From positions 95,824-159,823 of the forward strand of contig NZ_BJKL01000011.1 of the NCBI RefSeq assembly GCF_006538345.1: DNA of 64,000 nt. The letters run 5' to 3'. Origin of the DNA: Alteromonas sp. KUL49. GTDB taxonomy: Bacteria > Pseudomonadota > Gammaproteobacteria > Enterobacterales > Alteromonadaceae. A program made the position numbers and the translations under genes. This document shows positions 34,699 through 43,955 of this stretch, one piece after another; within the stretch, counting starts at the first letter, position 1, and each line of letters starts with the position of its first letter. The notes under the pieces were generated by a model that worked only from the letters and a program-made list of their open reading frames with translations, did not search any database and was not told where the DNA came from.

Positions 34699-35540
34699 TT
34701 ACGCATCGGGGGCTTTCAACGTAACAGTATACCCAGAGTACTTTCTTATATTAATAACTCTGTTATCGTCTAGTAGCCAATATTGCCCTTTAATTCCGTT
34801 TAACACGCCTGAAAACTCTGGCGTTTTCTCCGCGTTTATCGACGTGATTTTACTTGGATATACGGAGACAGGGTAATTAATAGCATGCATTGGGCTGTCC
34901 ACTTCCGACACAGCTTGGAGGCCAAATTCTTGTTTGATGGCTTCGAGACCTGGCGCTATTTTTTCCATCAGTGTTTGCTTTAGCGCTAGCAAGTCTTGCG
35001 AGTCCGGCTGGCCCTTGAGCATTGTACGCCAGTTCGTTTTGTCTCCAATGTGCTCTTTACACAACATCTCAACCTTACCACTGGTGAGCCTATCTTTAAC
35101 CCTAAGCATAACTAAGGCTTGGCTTGCACCTTGATCCATCCATCTCGATGAGATGCTATTGGTTACGTGACGTGTGATACCAACTTTTAAATTGCCAGTA
35201 TTGGCAAGGTAAACGAAATGGTCACTTAAACAATGCTCTTCACCCCATGAGGGTTCTCGACATGTCCCTTCATGGTAATGACATTTCTCAGGTTTGATAA
35301 TACAGCTATCACACTGAGCCAGTGTGATTAGACAGCGATAACAGTAACCTTGATTAAAGCTCTTTTTAGTTTCTTTGCGCAATGGACACAATGGATATCA
35401 CCATCGAATGACACCGAAATTTGTTGGCCGATGAGCGAAGACATATCAACCAACTGTTCGCCTATCGGAAGGGTATAGTTAACTAAACCATTCTCGTCAG
35501 CTTGCGTGTGCATTTTGCGTAAGGCACCTGAAATTTCCAT
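34699..35540 (-). pseudogene. DUF2797 protein, split by a one-base frameshift
   Basis: The N-terminal part (from ATG 35540: MEISGALRKMHTQADENG ... FDGDIHCVHC) and the C-terminal part (KETKKSFNQGYCYRCL ... CHYHEGTCREPSWGEEHC) are adjacent halves of a DUF2797 protein in different frames. The break is near 35378-35381: reading TGCGGCAAA in place of TGCGCAAA would join IHCVHC-GKETKKSF and give 280 residues. The family has a Cys-rich zinc-binding centre, and all its Cys pairs are present across the junction. The function is unknown. The start overlaps the ansA stop (TAATG), so it is coupled to ansA. A missing G from sequencing error is the simplest explanation. Confidence 0.88.
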
Positions 35541-36556
35541 TATAATTCTCGCTCTGAAAGTTCACCGCGCAAGCTCTTGGTGAGTTGTTCCGTCAGTGTT
35601 TTGTAGTCAATATCTTTACTTAATAGATAGTGTAGTTTAGCCAGCGTTGCCTCTGGTGTCATATCCCCGCCCGATAGTACCCCAGCTTCTTTGAGTGCAT
35701 TACCTGTGGCATAGCCACGCATGTTTACGCTTCCTCTTAAACATTGAGTACAATTTACGATAGGTATTTGACGCTGCCGTGCATACTCGAGCTGTTCAAT
35801 TAACTTTGCGTTTTGTGGCGCATTGCCCACGCCGTAACTCAACAGAATCAGAGCATTCACCGGTTGCATCAGTGTATTTTGAATGACCTGTGCGGCAATC
35901 CCAGGGTATAGGCTTACCATGCCAATGGGTTGTGCAGAGACTTTAGAGACCATTAAACTCTCCGAGGTGGGAGTGGCTAGCTTACCTGCGTTTAGACTTA
36001 TATTTATCCCTGCCTCGAGTAAGGGCGGAAAGTTGGGAGAATCAAATGCATTGAATCCATCAGCATCAACTTTTCGGCTTCGATTGCCTCTCAGTAGACG
36101 ATTGTTGAAGAATAAACTGACTTCGGCAATGGGGTAGTTCGCTGCCACATACAACGCATTCAACAGATTCACCTGTCCGTCAGAGCGCAGTTCTGCGAGC
36201 GGAATTTGCGAGCCAGTAACAATGACGGGTTTACTGAGGTTTTCAAGCATAAAACTCAGTGCAGAGGCAGTATAGGCCATTGTATCTGTGCCATGTAAAA
36301 TGATAAATCCGTCGTAGTTGTCGTAGTTTGCAGCAATATCATTAGCTATGCGCTGCCAATCTGAAGGGTTCATATCAGACGAATCGATAAGATTATCGTA
36401 TTCATGTAGGGTGAAATCGGGCATTTCCGGACGGTGAAATTCCGGCATATTTTTCAATGTATTCTGTAAGAAGCCTGCGGCGGGTACATAGCCTTGCTCA
36501 GATGGCTTCATACCAATGGTGCCACCTGTATAAGCAATATAGATGTGTTTACGCAT
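35540..36556 (-). CDS. ansA: Cytoplasmic L-asparaginase I
   Basis: 338 residues, type I asparaginase: the first catalytic Thr in IAYTGGTIGM near the N-terminus, the second in LHGTDTMAYTASAL, and RSDGQVNLLNAL. It hydrolyses asparagine to aspartate and ammonia. There is no signal peptide, which separates it from the periplasmic AnsB. The stop overlaps the start of the DUF2797 gene. Confidence 0.97.
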   Translation of the reverse strand: MRKHIYIAYTGGTIGMKPSEQGYVPAAGFLQNTLKNMPEFHRPEMPDFTLHEYDNLIDSSDMNPSDWQRIANDIAANYDNYDGFIILHGTDTMAYTASALSFMLENLSKPVIVTGSQIPLAELRSDGQVNLLNALYVAANYPIAEVSLFFNNRLLRGNRSRKVDADGFNAFDSPNFPPLLEAGINISLNAGKLATPTSESLMVSKVSAQPIGMVSLYPGIAAQVIQNTLMQPVNALILLSYGVGNAPQNAKLIEQLEYARQRQIPIVNCTQCLRGSVNMRGYATGNALKEAGVLSGGDMTPEATLAKLHYLLSKDIDYKTLTEQLTKSLRGELSEREL

Positions 36557-36846
36557 ATGTTTCTCTCGTTAGTGGCGCTTTAATGTTGCTGATATAGCAA
36601 GGTTATTGTTGTTTTTAACGCTGTAACTGTCATATTAGCGCGCATTCTAACAGTCTATCTTAATATGTCATTAGTCTAGAGGTATCCATATTGTCGAGGC
36701 CGACTCGTTTGCATTTCCCTTCTACAATCTCAGTCGTGACATATTTTCAAACAATTTACCTTGGCACTTCAGAAAAACTCTTTCGATAAATGCGCCATAC
36801 TGCTTTAGAATCTCAGCGAACAACAATAAATAATTAGGAATACGAC

Positions 36847-38673
36847 ATGAAAAAACAACTCTTGTCTCTGGTCATTGCCGGTGCAATGTCGGTATCGACA
36901 GGTGTTTTGGCACACTCTCACTCAACCGATAACAACGGCAACGCGCACGGGGCTGAAGTGACTGAGCAGTCTGAGGCGCAAAAGCTTGCAGTGTTAACAC
37001 AACAGTATTTCGATGAAAGTTTGTCTCGTAGTCCACTGATGGCAACCTTCTATGGTGTCAGTGAGTACAATGATCAGTTCAACGATCCTCTTAGCCCAGA
37101 GCTTCTAGCGGACGCACTTGCTTTTGAGAAACGTTATCTTGCCGAGCTGGAAAAAATTGATAGCACTCAGCTTTCTGGCCAAGATTGGATCAGCTACGAA
37201 ATCTTTAAAAATGATCGCCAACACAGTATCGACGGTGTGAGATTTGGCACACAATACATGCCTATCTCCCAGATGGGTGGTGTACACACCTTCTTCCCAA
37301 TGTTAGGTTCTGGTCAGTCAGCTCAGCCATTTAATAGTGTGGAAGACTACGATAACTTTGCTAAACGTACCCTAGGTTTCGCTACGTATATGGATAGCGT
37401 AGTGACGTATATGAAACTTGGGGTTAAGGAAGGGGTTGTACTTCCTACGCCAATCGCAGAAAAGCTCTTACCGCAACTTTCTGCACATGTCGTAGACGAT
37501 GTAACGACGAGTGTGTTTTATGGGCCAGTCGCAGCGCTGTCAGAAAATGAGGGCATTTCTGAAGAAGATAAAGCGCGAATTACTGCTGATTACAAAGCGC
37601 TTATCCTAGAAGTCATCGCTCCGGCGTATCAACGGGTTCACGATTATGTGAAAAATGAGTACTTACCAGCAACTCGCGCTAGTGTAGGTTTGTCTGGGTT
37701 GCCTGATGGAAAAGCATGGTACGAGTATCAAATTAAGACACACACCACATTACCTTTGAGTGCAGATGCCATTCACGAATTTGGCTTGCAGGAAGTTAGC
37801 CGTATTCTTGATGAAATGAATAAAGTACGAGAAACCGTTGGTTTCGAGGGTGATTTGCCGGCATTTTTTGACCATCTACGTACAGACGACAAGTTTTACT
37901 TCACCACAGAAGAGGACTTGATAGCTGCGTATACCAATGTTAAAGCAGACATAGATGCACGACTGCCTGCCTTATTTAACGTGTTTCCCAAGTCTGACTA
38001 TGTTGTGAAAGCGGTTGAGCCTTATCGCGCTGCGTCTTCTGCAGCGGCCAGTTATATGCCGCCTGCACCAGATGGTAGCCGTCCAGGTATTTTCTACATT
38101 AATACGCGAGACTTAAAAGCTCAGCCTAAGTTCAGCTTGGAAACGCTCAGTGTGCACGAAGCCGCACCAGGACATCATTTCCAAATTGCTATTCAACAAG
38201 AAGTGGAAGGCTTGCCTTTATTCCGTAAATTTAACGGCTATACCGTGTTCAGTGAAGGGTGGGCACTTTATGCTGAAAGTTTAGGTAAAGAGCTCGGTTT
38301 ATTCTCAGACCCCTACATGTGGTACGGTCGATTGAATGACGAGCAGCTTCGCGCAATGCGCTTGGTGGTGGATACAGGGCTTCACGCTAAGGGCTGGAGT
38401 CGTGAAAAGGCCATTCAGTATATGCTAGACAACTCGTCTATGGCTGAGTCTGATGCGGTTGCTGAAGTTGAGCGATATATTTCTATGCCTGGTCAAGCAC
38501 TCGCATATAAAACAGGCGAACGCCATATTCGAGAACTTCGTGAATCAGCAAGTGAAACCTTGGGTGATAAGTTTGATATCCGTGATTTCCACACCCAAAT
38601 ATTAACTGACGGAGCAATGCCAATGCCGATTTTGAGTCAAAAAATCGAGCAGTGGATAGCAGCACAAAAGTAA
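36847..38673 (+). CDS. DUF885 family secreted metallopeptidase-like protein
   Basis: 608 residues with a cleavable signal peptide (MKKQLLSLVIAGAMSVSTG, cleavage about VLA-HS). A His-rich stretch follows the signal. The DUF885 core shows a gluzincin-type motif in SVHEAAPGHHFQ (HExxPGHH) and a downstream GWALYAESLGKELG whose glutamate would complete the zinc site. The family is thought to be zinc peptidases; substrates are unknown. Likely periplasmic. It is a monocistronic unit divergent from ansA, ending in a strong terminator. Confidence 0.92.
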   Translation: MKKQLLSLVIAGAMSVSTGVLAHSHSTDNNGNAHGAEVTEQSEAQKLAVLTQQYFDESLSRSPLMATFYGVSEYNDQFNDPLSPELLADALAFEKRYLAELEKIDSTQLSGQDWISYEIFKNDRQHSIDGVRFGTQYMPISQMGGVHTFFPMLGSGQSAQPFNSVEDYDNFAKRTLGFATYMDSVVTYMKLGVKEGVVLPTPIAEKLLPQLSAHVVDDVTTSVFYGPVAALSENEGISEEDKARITADYKALILEVIAPAYQRVHDYVKNEYLPATRASVGLSGLPDGKAWYEYQIKTHTTLPLSADAIHEFGLQEVSRILDEMNKVRETVGFEGDLPAFFDHLRTDDKFYFTTEEDLIAAYTNVKADIDARLPALFNVFPKSDYVVKAVEPYRAASSAAASYMPPAPDGSRPGIFYINTRDLKAQPKFSLETLSVHEAAPGHHFQIAIQQEVEGLPLFRKFNGYTVFSEGWALYAESLGKELGLFSDPYMWYGRLNDEQLRAMRLVVDTGLHAKGWSREKAIQYMLDNSSMAESDAVAEVERYISMPGQALAYKTGERHIRELRESASETLGDKFDIRDFHTQILTDGAMPMPILSQKIEQWIAAQK

Positions 38674-38703
38674 ATTAGTACAACTTAATTTTGTAACCAA
38701 TGC

Positions 38704-38734
38704 AAACCGCAAGGACATTACTTGCGGTTTTTTT
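38704..38734 (+). terminator. Intrinsic terminator of the DUF885 gene
   Basis: Ten-base arms AAACCGCAAG / CTTGCGGTTT with a seven-base loop and an uninterrupted T-tract, 30 bases after the stop. Confidence 0.92.
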
Positions 38735-39043
38735 ATGTCATGAAAAAGAGCGCCTAATATTAATACCTCAATGCTCTCCACTCCTCAATTTTCCTAGTGT
38801 TTAGACGCACTTTATTTGCGAACCGCTGATTTTATTCTAAGTTTTACAATGTGATGTAAATTTCACGTCGTCGCACAATTGTCATGGATTTGTTTTATTA
38901 ACATCGAGCGTTTTTTGTATTTTTGGGTTTGTTACAAAATTACAACAGATTGCCTGTAAACGCCCTAAATACGGCGCTTTTTGGTGTTAAATTACATGCT
39001 TTCGTATATTGGTAATGTTAACAGTGTGTTGCGTTAATTTTAT

Positions 39044-39057
39044 TGAATACGTATGCA
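39044..39057. promoter_or_regulatory. Near-palindromic operator-like site, copy 1
   Basis: TGAATACGTATGCA, with a perfect ATACGTAT core and one mismatched outer pair, 118 bases upstream of the first TonB receptor start. The identical 14 bases occur at 43841-43854 upstream of the second receptor. The symmetry and CG centre suit a LacI-type regulator, which is the usual class for such sugar loci; no such regulator gene is in the window. Confidence 0.6.
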
Positions 39058-39175
39058 GGCAATTGTGCAAAAGAAACGAGGTCTATAGCATTGTCGGCGA
39101 CGAGATGTATTGTCACTGGATTGTCATAAAAACAAGAATAAGACAAAAACTATAACCGAATGGGACACCCGTTTT

Positions 39176-41980
39176 ATGAAACAATTTAAACCAAATCTCA
39201 TAAAAGCAGCGCTGATTACAAGTGGCGTTGCTTTTGGAAGTTCATCTGCTTTTGCTCAAGACGCTAACGCACAAGGTATCGACGAAGCCACTGTTGAAGT
39301 AATTCAAGTAAGTGGTATCCGCGGAAGCTTACAACGTGCACAAGCGATCAAGATGGATAGCACGTCTATCGTTGAAGCACTTTCTGCAGAAGACATTGGT
39401 AAGCTTCCTGACACAAGTATCGCAGAATCGATCGCACGTCTACCTGGTCTTGCAGGTGAACGTCGCAACGGTCGTACAAGTGGTATCTCAGTTCGTGGTT
39501 TCAACGAAAACTACGTAGGTACATCGCTTAATGGACGTGAGTTGCTAGGTATGGGTGATAACCGAGGCGTTGAATTCGACCTTTACCCAACTGAAATTAT
39601 CTCAAATATTCTTGTTTATAAAACGGCTGAAGCCGGTATGACTACCCAGAACATTGGTGGCTCTATCGACCTTCAAACGGTTAGTCCTTTGTCTGCAAAG
39701 AGCACATTTACTTTCAATGGTAACATTGAGAAAAATGCTGAAGATTCTCCTAACCCAGATTATGACAACCAAGGCCATCGCTTATCGTTGAATTTCGTTG
39801 ATCAATTCGCTGACGACACACTCGGTCTAGCATTAACTATTGCTAGCATGGAATCTCCTCGTCAAGAAGAGCACTTCCGTGGTTGGGGTTACGCAACAGC
39901 CAATGCTGCAAACGCGGCAGACGGCGTTGACGTACCAGACGGTACACTTATTCTTGGTGGTCACGATTCGTTCGCACGTTCAGCAATGCTAGAGCGTGAC
40001 TCGGTTGCAGCTGTTGTTGAGTGGGCGCCGAATGACAAATTAAACATTCAAGTTGACGCGTTATACATTGATTTTGTTGAAAACGATGTCCGCCGTGGTC
40101 TTGAAGAAGGTGGTCCAGAGTGGGGTGGTGTTAACTACACTATCACGGGTGTTGAAAACGGCCTTGTGACTTCTGGTTATCACGATGGATTCCTGTCAGT
40201 AATCCGTAACGACGCGCGTAGCCAAGATGCAAAACTCACCACTATCGGTGTAAACGCTGAGTATCAACTTAATGATTCTTGGACGCTAGAAGTTGATTAT
40301 TCTACGGGTAGTGTTGAAAAAGAAATTATTGACGTAGAGAGCTATTCAGGGGTTGGCCGTGCTGGCATTGATGGTCGTCCTCTAGCGCCGCGTAGCTGGG
40401 AAATGACTTCTACTGGTGTTATGTATTCAGACCACCCAACATTGGCACCGCTTGATCTCACTGATCAAAGCCTAATTCGCTTAGCGGGTCCGCAGGCATG
40501 GGGTGCACCTATCATCGGTTCTGACGCTCAGGATGGTTTTGTTAACCAACCTACCTTTGAAGAAGATCTTGATACTTTGCGCTTTGATGCAAAAGGTTTT
40601 GTTGAATGGGGTGTAGTAACTGGTATGTCTACTGGGGTTATCTACTCTGACCGCTCTAAAACTAAGCTTAACAATGGTGCGTATTTAACTGCTCCATCAT
40701 ACCCTGGTGATGAAGCACTACCTTCTGTTGTTGGTGTTGTTCCTCTAGATTTCATTGGTATCAACGGTATCTTAGGTTATGACTCACTAGGTCTATATAA
40801 CAGTGGTTACTACACGGCAACTGATGCCAAGTTAGTTCAGAATGACCGTTTAGGTGATACCTATACTGTCGATGAAGAATTGCTTACGTTCTACACCAAG
40901 TTTGATCTTGAGTGGGAAGTCGGTGACATTTGGGTTCGCGGTAACGTGGGTGTTCAAGTGGTTAACGCAGACCAGCAGTCAACAGGCTTCTCAACGACCT
41001 CTGATGCAGACGGCAACACGGTAGCTACTGCGGTAAGTGGTGGTGCTGATTACACTGACGTATTACCAACCTTGAACTTGTCTGCGGAAGTTGCTGAAGG
41101 ACAATTCGTTCGTTTCGCACTTGGTAAAGTAATTTCTCGCCCACGTATGGATGACATGCGTCCGAATACACAAGCGAGCTTCGCGTTTAACGACAACCAA
41201 ATCACCAGCACAGATCCAGAAAACGGTCCGTGGGGTGGTAGTGCAGGTAACCCTGAACTTAAACCACTTGAAGCTAACCAGCTTGACCTTGCATACGAGT
41301 ACTACTTTGCTGATGCGGGTTATGTTGCAGCGTCATTCTTCTACAAAGACATTAAGAACTGGCACCGTGATACCAGCGTAATCGTTGATTTCTCTGACGT
41401 GTACATTCCTGAACTGCACCAAGGATCACAGGGCCAAACTCCTGGTACATTCCTAGGTGGTGTTTCTGGTGTACTTGATGGGTTCGAAGGTTTTGTACGT
41501 GGTTACGAACTTCAGGGTCTATTAACGGGTGAAATGCTACACGACTCACTTGAAGGCTTCGGTCTATTTGCAAGTGCAACCTTTATGGACGGTGAAGTTG
41601 ATGCAGCACCAGGCCAAACGGAAACACGTATTCCTGGTCTTTCAGAAGAGTCTTACAGCTTGACATTCTACTACGAGAGCAATGGTTTTGAGTTCCGTGT
41701 AGCAGGTACTAAGCGTGACTCTTACCTAACAGAAGAACGTGGTACAAGTTTGGCATTGGTTGATGCAACTAAACAGGGCGGAACGCTTGTTGATGCTCAG
41801 ATTGGTTATGACTTCAGTGAATCTGGTATTGAGTACCTAGAAGGATTGCGTGTAACACTACAGGCACAAAACTTGACTGACCTAGAAGATATTCAAACGT
41901 CAGCATCAGATGCTCGTCAAGTGACGCAATTCCAGTCTTACGGTACTAACTACTTGTTGGGCTTCAACTACACATTCTAA
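39176..41980 (+). CDS. TonB-dependent receptor (Xanthomonas/Caulobacter type)
   Basis: 934 residues from ATG 39176: signal peptide ending near AFA-QD, a TonB-box-like EVIQVSG, the plug domain with IGKLPDTSIAESIARLPG and VRGFNENYVGTSLNGREL, then a beta-barrel ending in the C-terminal aromatic YLLGFNYTF. This plug signature is of the oligosaccharide-type receptors of marine and plant-associated proteobacteria. Together with the halogenase, second receptor and GH13 enzyme downstream it probably imports alpha-glucan oligosaccharides across the outer membrane using TonB-ExbBD energy. The frame is open from 39110, but only 39176 begins a signal peptide. An operator-like site lies 118 bases upstream. 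Confidence 0.93.
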   Translation: MKQFKPNLIKAALITSGVAFGSSSAFAQDANAQGIDEATVEVIQVSGIRGSLQRAQAIKMDSTSIVEALSAEDIGKLPDTSIAESIARLPGLAGERRNGRTSGISVRGFNENYVGTSLNGRELLGMGDNRGVEFDLYPTEIISNILVYKTAEAGMTTQNIGGSIDLQTVSPLSAKSTFTFNGNIEKNAEDSPNPDYDNQGHRLSLNFVDQFADDTLGLALTIASMESPRQEEHFRGWGYATANAANAADGVDVPDGTLILGGHDSFARSAMLERDSVAAVVEWAPNDKLNIQVDALYIDFVENDVRRGLEEGGPEWGGVNYTITGVENGLVTSGYHDGFLSVIRNDARSQDAKLTTIGVNAEYQLNDSWTLEVDYSTGSVEKEIIDVESYSGVGRAGIDGRPLAPRSWEMTSTGVMYSDHPTLAPLDLTDQSLIRLAGPQAWGAPIIGSDAQDGFVNQPTFEEDLDTLRFDAKGFVEWGVVTGMSTGVIYSDRSKTKLNNGAYLTAPSYPGDEALPSVVGVVPLDFIGINGILGYDSLGLYNSGYYTATDAKLVQNDRLGDTYTVDEELLTFYTKFDLEWEVGDIWVRGNVGVQVVNADQQSTGFSTTSDADGNTVATAVSGGADYTDVLPTLNLSAEVAEGQFVRFALGKVISRPRMDDMRPNTQASFAFNDNQITSTDPENGPWGGSAGNPELKPLEANQLDLAYEYYFADAGYVAASFFYKDIKNWHRDTSVIVDFSDVYIPELHQGSQGQTPGTFLGGVSGVLDGFEGFVRGYELQGLLTGEMLHDSLEGFGLFASATFMDGEVDAAPGQTETRIPGLSEESYSLTFYYESNGFEFRVAGTKRDSYLTEERGTSLALVDATKQGGTLVDAQIGYDFSESGIEYLEGLRVTLQAQNLTDLEDIQTSASDARQVTQFQSYGTNYLLGFNYTF

Positions 41981-42187
41981 GTGCGAGTTGTTACGGGGTA
42001 ACGGCGTTCTAATGTTGCCCCAAACTGTATTTAAAGCCACACTGTTGTTTTGTTATCGATGTAGGGCGGTAGCAAATAGGCAGGTGGCTTTTCTTTTATG
42101 CAGTGCCCAATGACAAGTAATTAAAAATGTAGCGATTACTTGTCTTTGCGTATTGTGTGTAAATTCAATGTCGAGGACAAAGCAGGT

Positions 42188-43696
42188 ATGCATGACCCGT
42201 CAAAAGCGCCAGTAAAGCGCGTTGTAGTTGCAGGTGGTGGTACCGCAGGTTGGTTATCTGCGGCGCTGTTGAAGAAAGTCATTGGTGACGCTATTCAAGT
42301 TACCCTTGTAGAGTCTGAGCAAATCGGTACCGTAGGGGTGGGTGAAGCCACGATCCCTCCTATTCGACTGGTAAATCAAGTACTCGGATTAGATGAAGCC
42401 GAATTTATTCGCGAAACAAAAGCAACTGTAAAACTTGCTATTCGGTTTGAAAACTGGAAAACCCAAGGCGAGCACTACTATCACACATTTGGTGCCCCAG
42501 GAAAGAGTTTGGCCTTTTGCCATTTTCACCACTTTTGGCTTAAAGCTCGACAGCAAGGTCACGAGCATGATCTTTGGGAATACGACCTCAATTATCTAGC
42601 TGCTGAAGCCGGTAAGTTTGCCCGTATCAACGCAAAAGACAGCGTATTGGATCTTCCTTTTGCATATCACTTTGATGCGTCCCTTTACGCAAGATTCTTG
42701 CGCAAGCGTTGTGAAATGATGGGTGTTACTCGGGTTGAAGGTAAAATTAATCACGTTGTACGACACGGTGAGTCCGGTTTTATTACAGGACTTTCATTAG
42801 ATAACGGCAACACCATCGAAGGTGATTTGTTTATCGATTGTACTGGTTTTCAGGGATTACTCATCAATAAAACCCTTGGCGCGGGTTACGACGACTGGTC
42901 TCATTTATTACCTTGTGACTCTGCGCTAGCCGTACCTTCTGAACGACATGAAAAAACCGCACCATACACCCGTTCAATTGCCCATAGTGCGGGATGGCAG
43001 TGGCGGATCCCACTGCAACACAGAAACGGCAACGGCCATGTTTTTTGTTCTCGTTATATCAGTGAAGACGAAGCTCAGCATGTATTAATGTCGAACTTAG
43101 ACACAAAACCATTGGGCGATCCCAAACTCATTCGTTTTACTACAGGCCGTCGACGAAAGCAGTGGCTTAAGAATGTTGTGGCAGTGGGTCTGTCTAGCGG
43201 ATTCTTGGAACCGCTAGAGTCAACAAGTATTCATCTGATTCAATCGGCTATTGTCAGATTACTCAATTTGTTCCCACACAACGGCGTTTCAGACTCACTG
43301 ATTGACGAGTACAACAAGCAATCAGAATTAGAGTACGAGCAAATCAGAGATTTCCTTGTGTTGCATTATATTCAGAATGAACGTTATGAAAGCCGGTTCT
43401 GGAACGACATACGGAATATTGATGTGCCTGATTCCCTCAAGCACAAAATGGAACTGTTTCGTCAAAACGGTACGTTAGTTCGCGAGCAAAATGATTTGTT
43501 CTCAGAAGGTTCATGGCTTCAGGTGATGTATGGGCAGGGGATAACGCCACAAGATTATCACGGTATAGTGAATAGCATGTCGGACGAAAAAATTCAGAGT
43601 ATGTTGTCATCGATTTACGATATTAAACGTGAACCTCTCGCACAAATACCAGACCACGACACCTATATTGAGATGTTGTGTAAGTCAGCTCGCTAG
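42188..43696 (+). CDS. Flavin-dependent tryptophan-halogenase family protein
   Basis: 502 residues from ATG 42188 (GAGG at 42173-42176). FAD-binding GGGTAGWLSAALL near the N-terminus, the GVGEATIPP motif, and the halogenase-specific WxWxIP in GWQWRIPLQ. The lysine in TKATVKLAIRF matches the catalytic Lys79 of PrnA, and the glutamate of FLEPLESTSIH its partner, so it may be catalytically competent. Such genes are often found beside TonB receptors in marine bacteria; true substrates are generally unknown and need not be tryptophan. It needs a flavin reductase, not found here. It lies between the two receptors on the same strand. Confidence 0.9.
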   Translation: MHDPSKAPVKRVVVAGGGTAGWLSAALLKKVIGDAIQVTLVESEQIGTVGVGEATIPPIRLVNQVLGLDEAEFIRETKATVKLAIRFENWKTQGEHYYHTFGAPGKSLAFCHFHHFWLKARQQGHEHDLWEYDLNYLAAEAGKFARINAKDSVLDLPFAYHFDASLYARFLRKRCEMMGVTRVEGKINHVVRHGESGFITGLSLDNGNTIEGDLFIDCTGFQGLLINKTLGAGYDDWSHLLPCDSALAVPSERHEKTAPYTRSIAHSAGWQWRIPLQHRNGNGHVFCSRYISEDEAQHVLMSNLDTKPLGDPKLIRFTTGRRRKQWLKNVVAVGLSSGFLEPLESTSIHLIQSAIVRLLNLFPHNGVSDSLIDEYNKQSELEYEQIRDFLVLHYIQNERYESRFWNDIRNIDVPDSLKHKMELFRQNGTLVREQNDLFSEGSWLQVMYGQGITPQDYHGIVNSMSDEKIQSMLSSIYDIKREPLAQIPDHDTYIEMLCKSAR

Positions 43697-43732
43697 AGTT
43701 GCGATTTAAACATTTTAATCACATATTATTAT

Positions 43733-43759
43733 CATTGGTGGTAAGAGTTATCACCAATG
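43733..43759. other. Hairpin downstream of the halogenase gene
   Basis: Eight-base perfect arms CATTGGTG / CACCAATG separated by 11 bases, 37 bases after the halogenase stop. No T-tract follows, so it may be a weak terminator, an RNA-stability element or a protein site upstream of the second receptor. Confidence 0.45.
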
Positions 43760-43840
43760 CACCTCATGAAAATTCATTTATTTCATTTTGATAGCGAATA
43801 AATCTTAAATTTTGTTAATCACAAGTGAAGTTATTGTGAA

Positions 43841-43854
43841 TGAATACGTATGCA
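43841..43854. promoter_or_regulatory. Near-palindromic operator-like site, copy 2
   Basis: The same 14 bases, TGAATACGTATGCA, as at 39044-39057, 101 bases before the second receptor start. The repetition in two otherwise different intergenic regions at a similar distance from the start is the main support for a shared regulator. Confidence 0.62.
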
Positions 43855-43955
43855 TCCCATTGCTCCCTTTTTGGTCAAGCAGATAAAATTTGTAGTGAAC
43901 CATAATGGGTTAGCCACAGTGTTGGTTAGCCGATAAAAACAAGGAATGGGACACA

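Larger units (their letters stand above)
38674..39175. promoter_or_regulatory. Control region of the first TonB receptor
   Basis: 502 bases without a supported gene. It contains the DUF885 terminator at the left, an AT-rich stretch, the near-palindrome TGAATACGTATGCA at 39044-39057 and the leader element AATGGGACAC at 39159-39168. A frame open from 39110 exists but adds a non-signal N-terminus to the receptor, so I did not use it. Confidence 0.55.

Noticed and set aside
34682..34718. Inverted repeat TGAAAGCCC / GGGCTTTCA as a ydjA terminator
   Set aside because: The 19-base loop is long, no T-run follows on either strand, and it overlaps the DUF2797 coding end.
38851..38868. CRP-like TGTGA ... 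TCAC sequence upstream of the first TonB receptor
   Set aside because: The half-sites are eight bases apart instead of six, and the second lacks the final A, so it does not fit a CRP dimer.
41990..42024. GGGGTAAC / GTTGCCCC hairpin after the first receptor as a terminator
   Set aside because: It has a wobble pair and no T-tract; the receptor and halogenase are probably co-transcribed through it.
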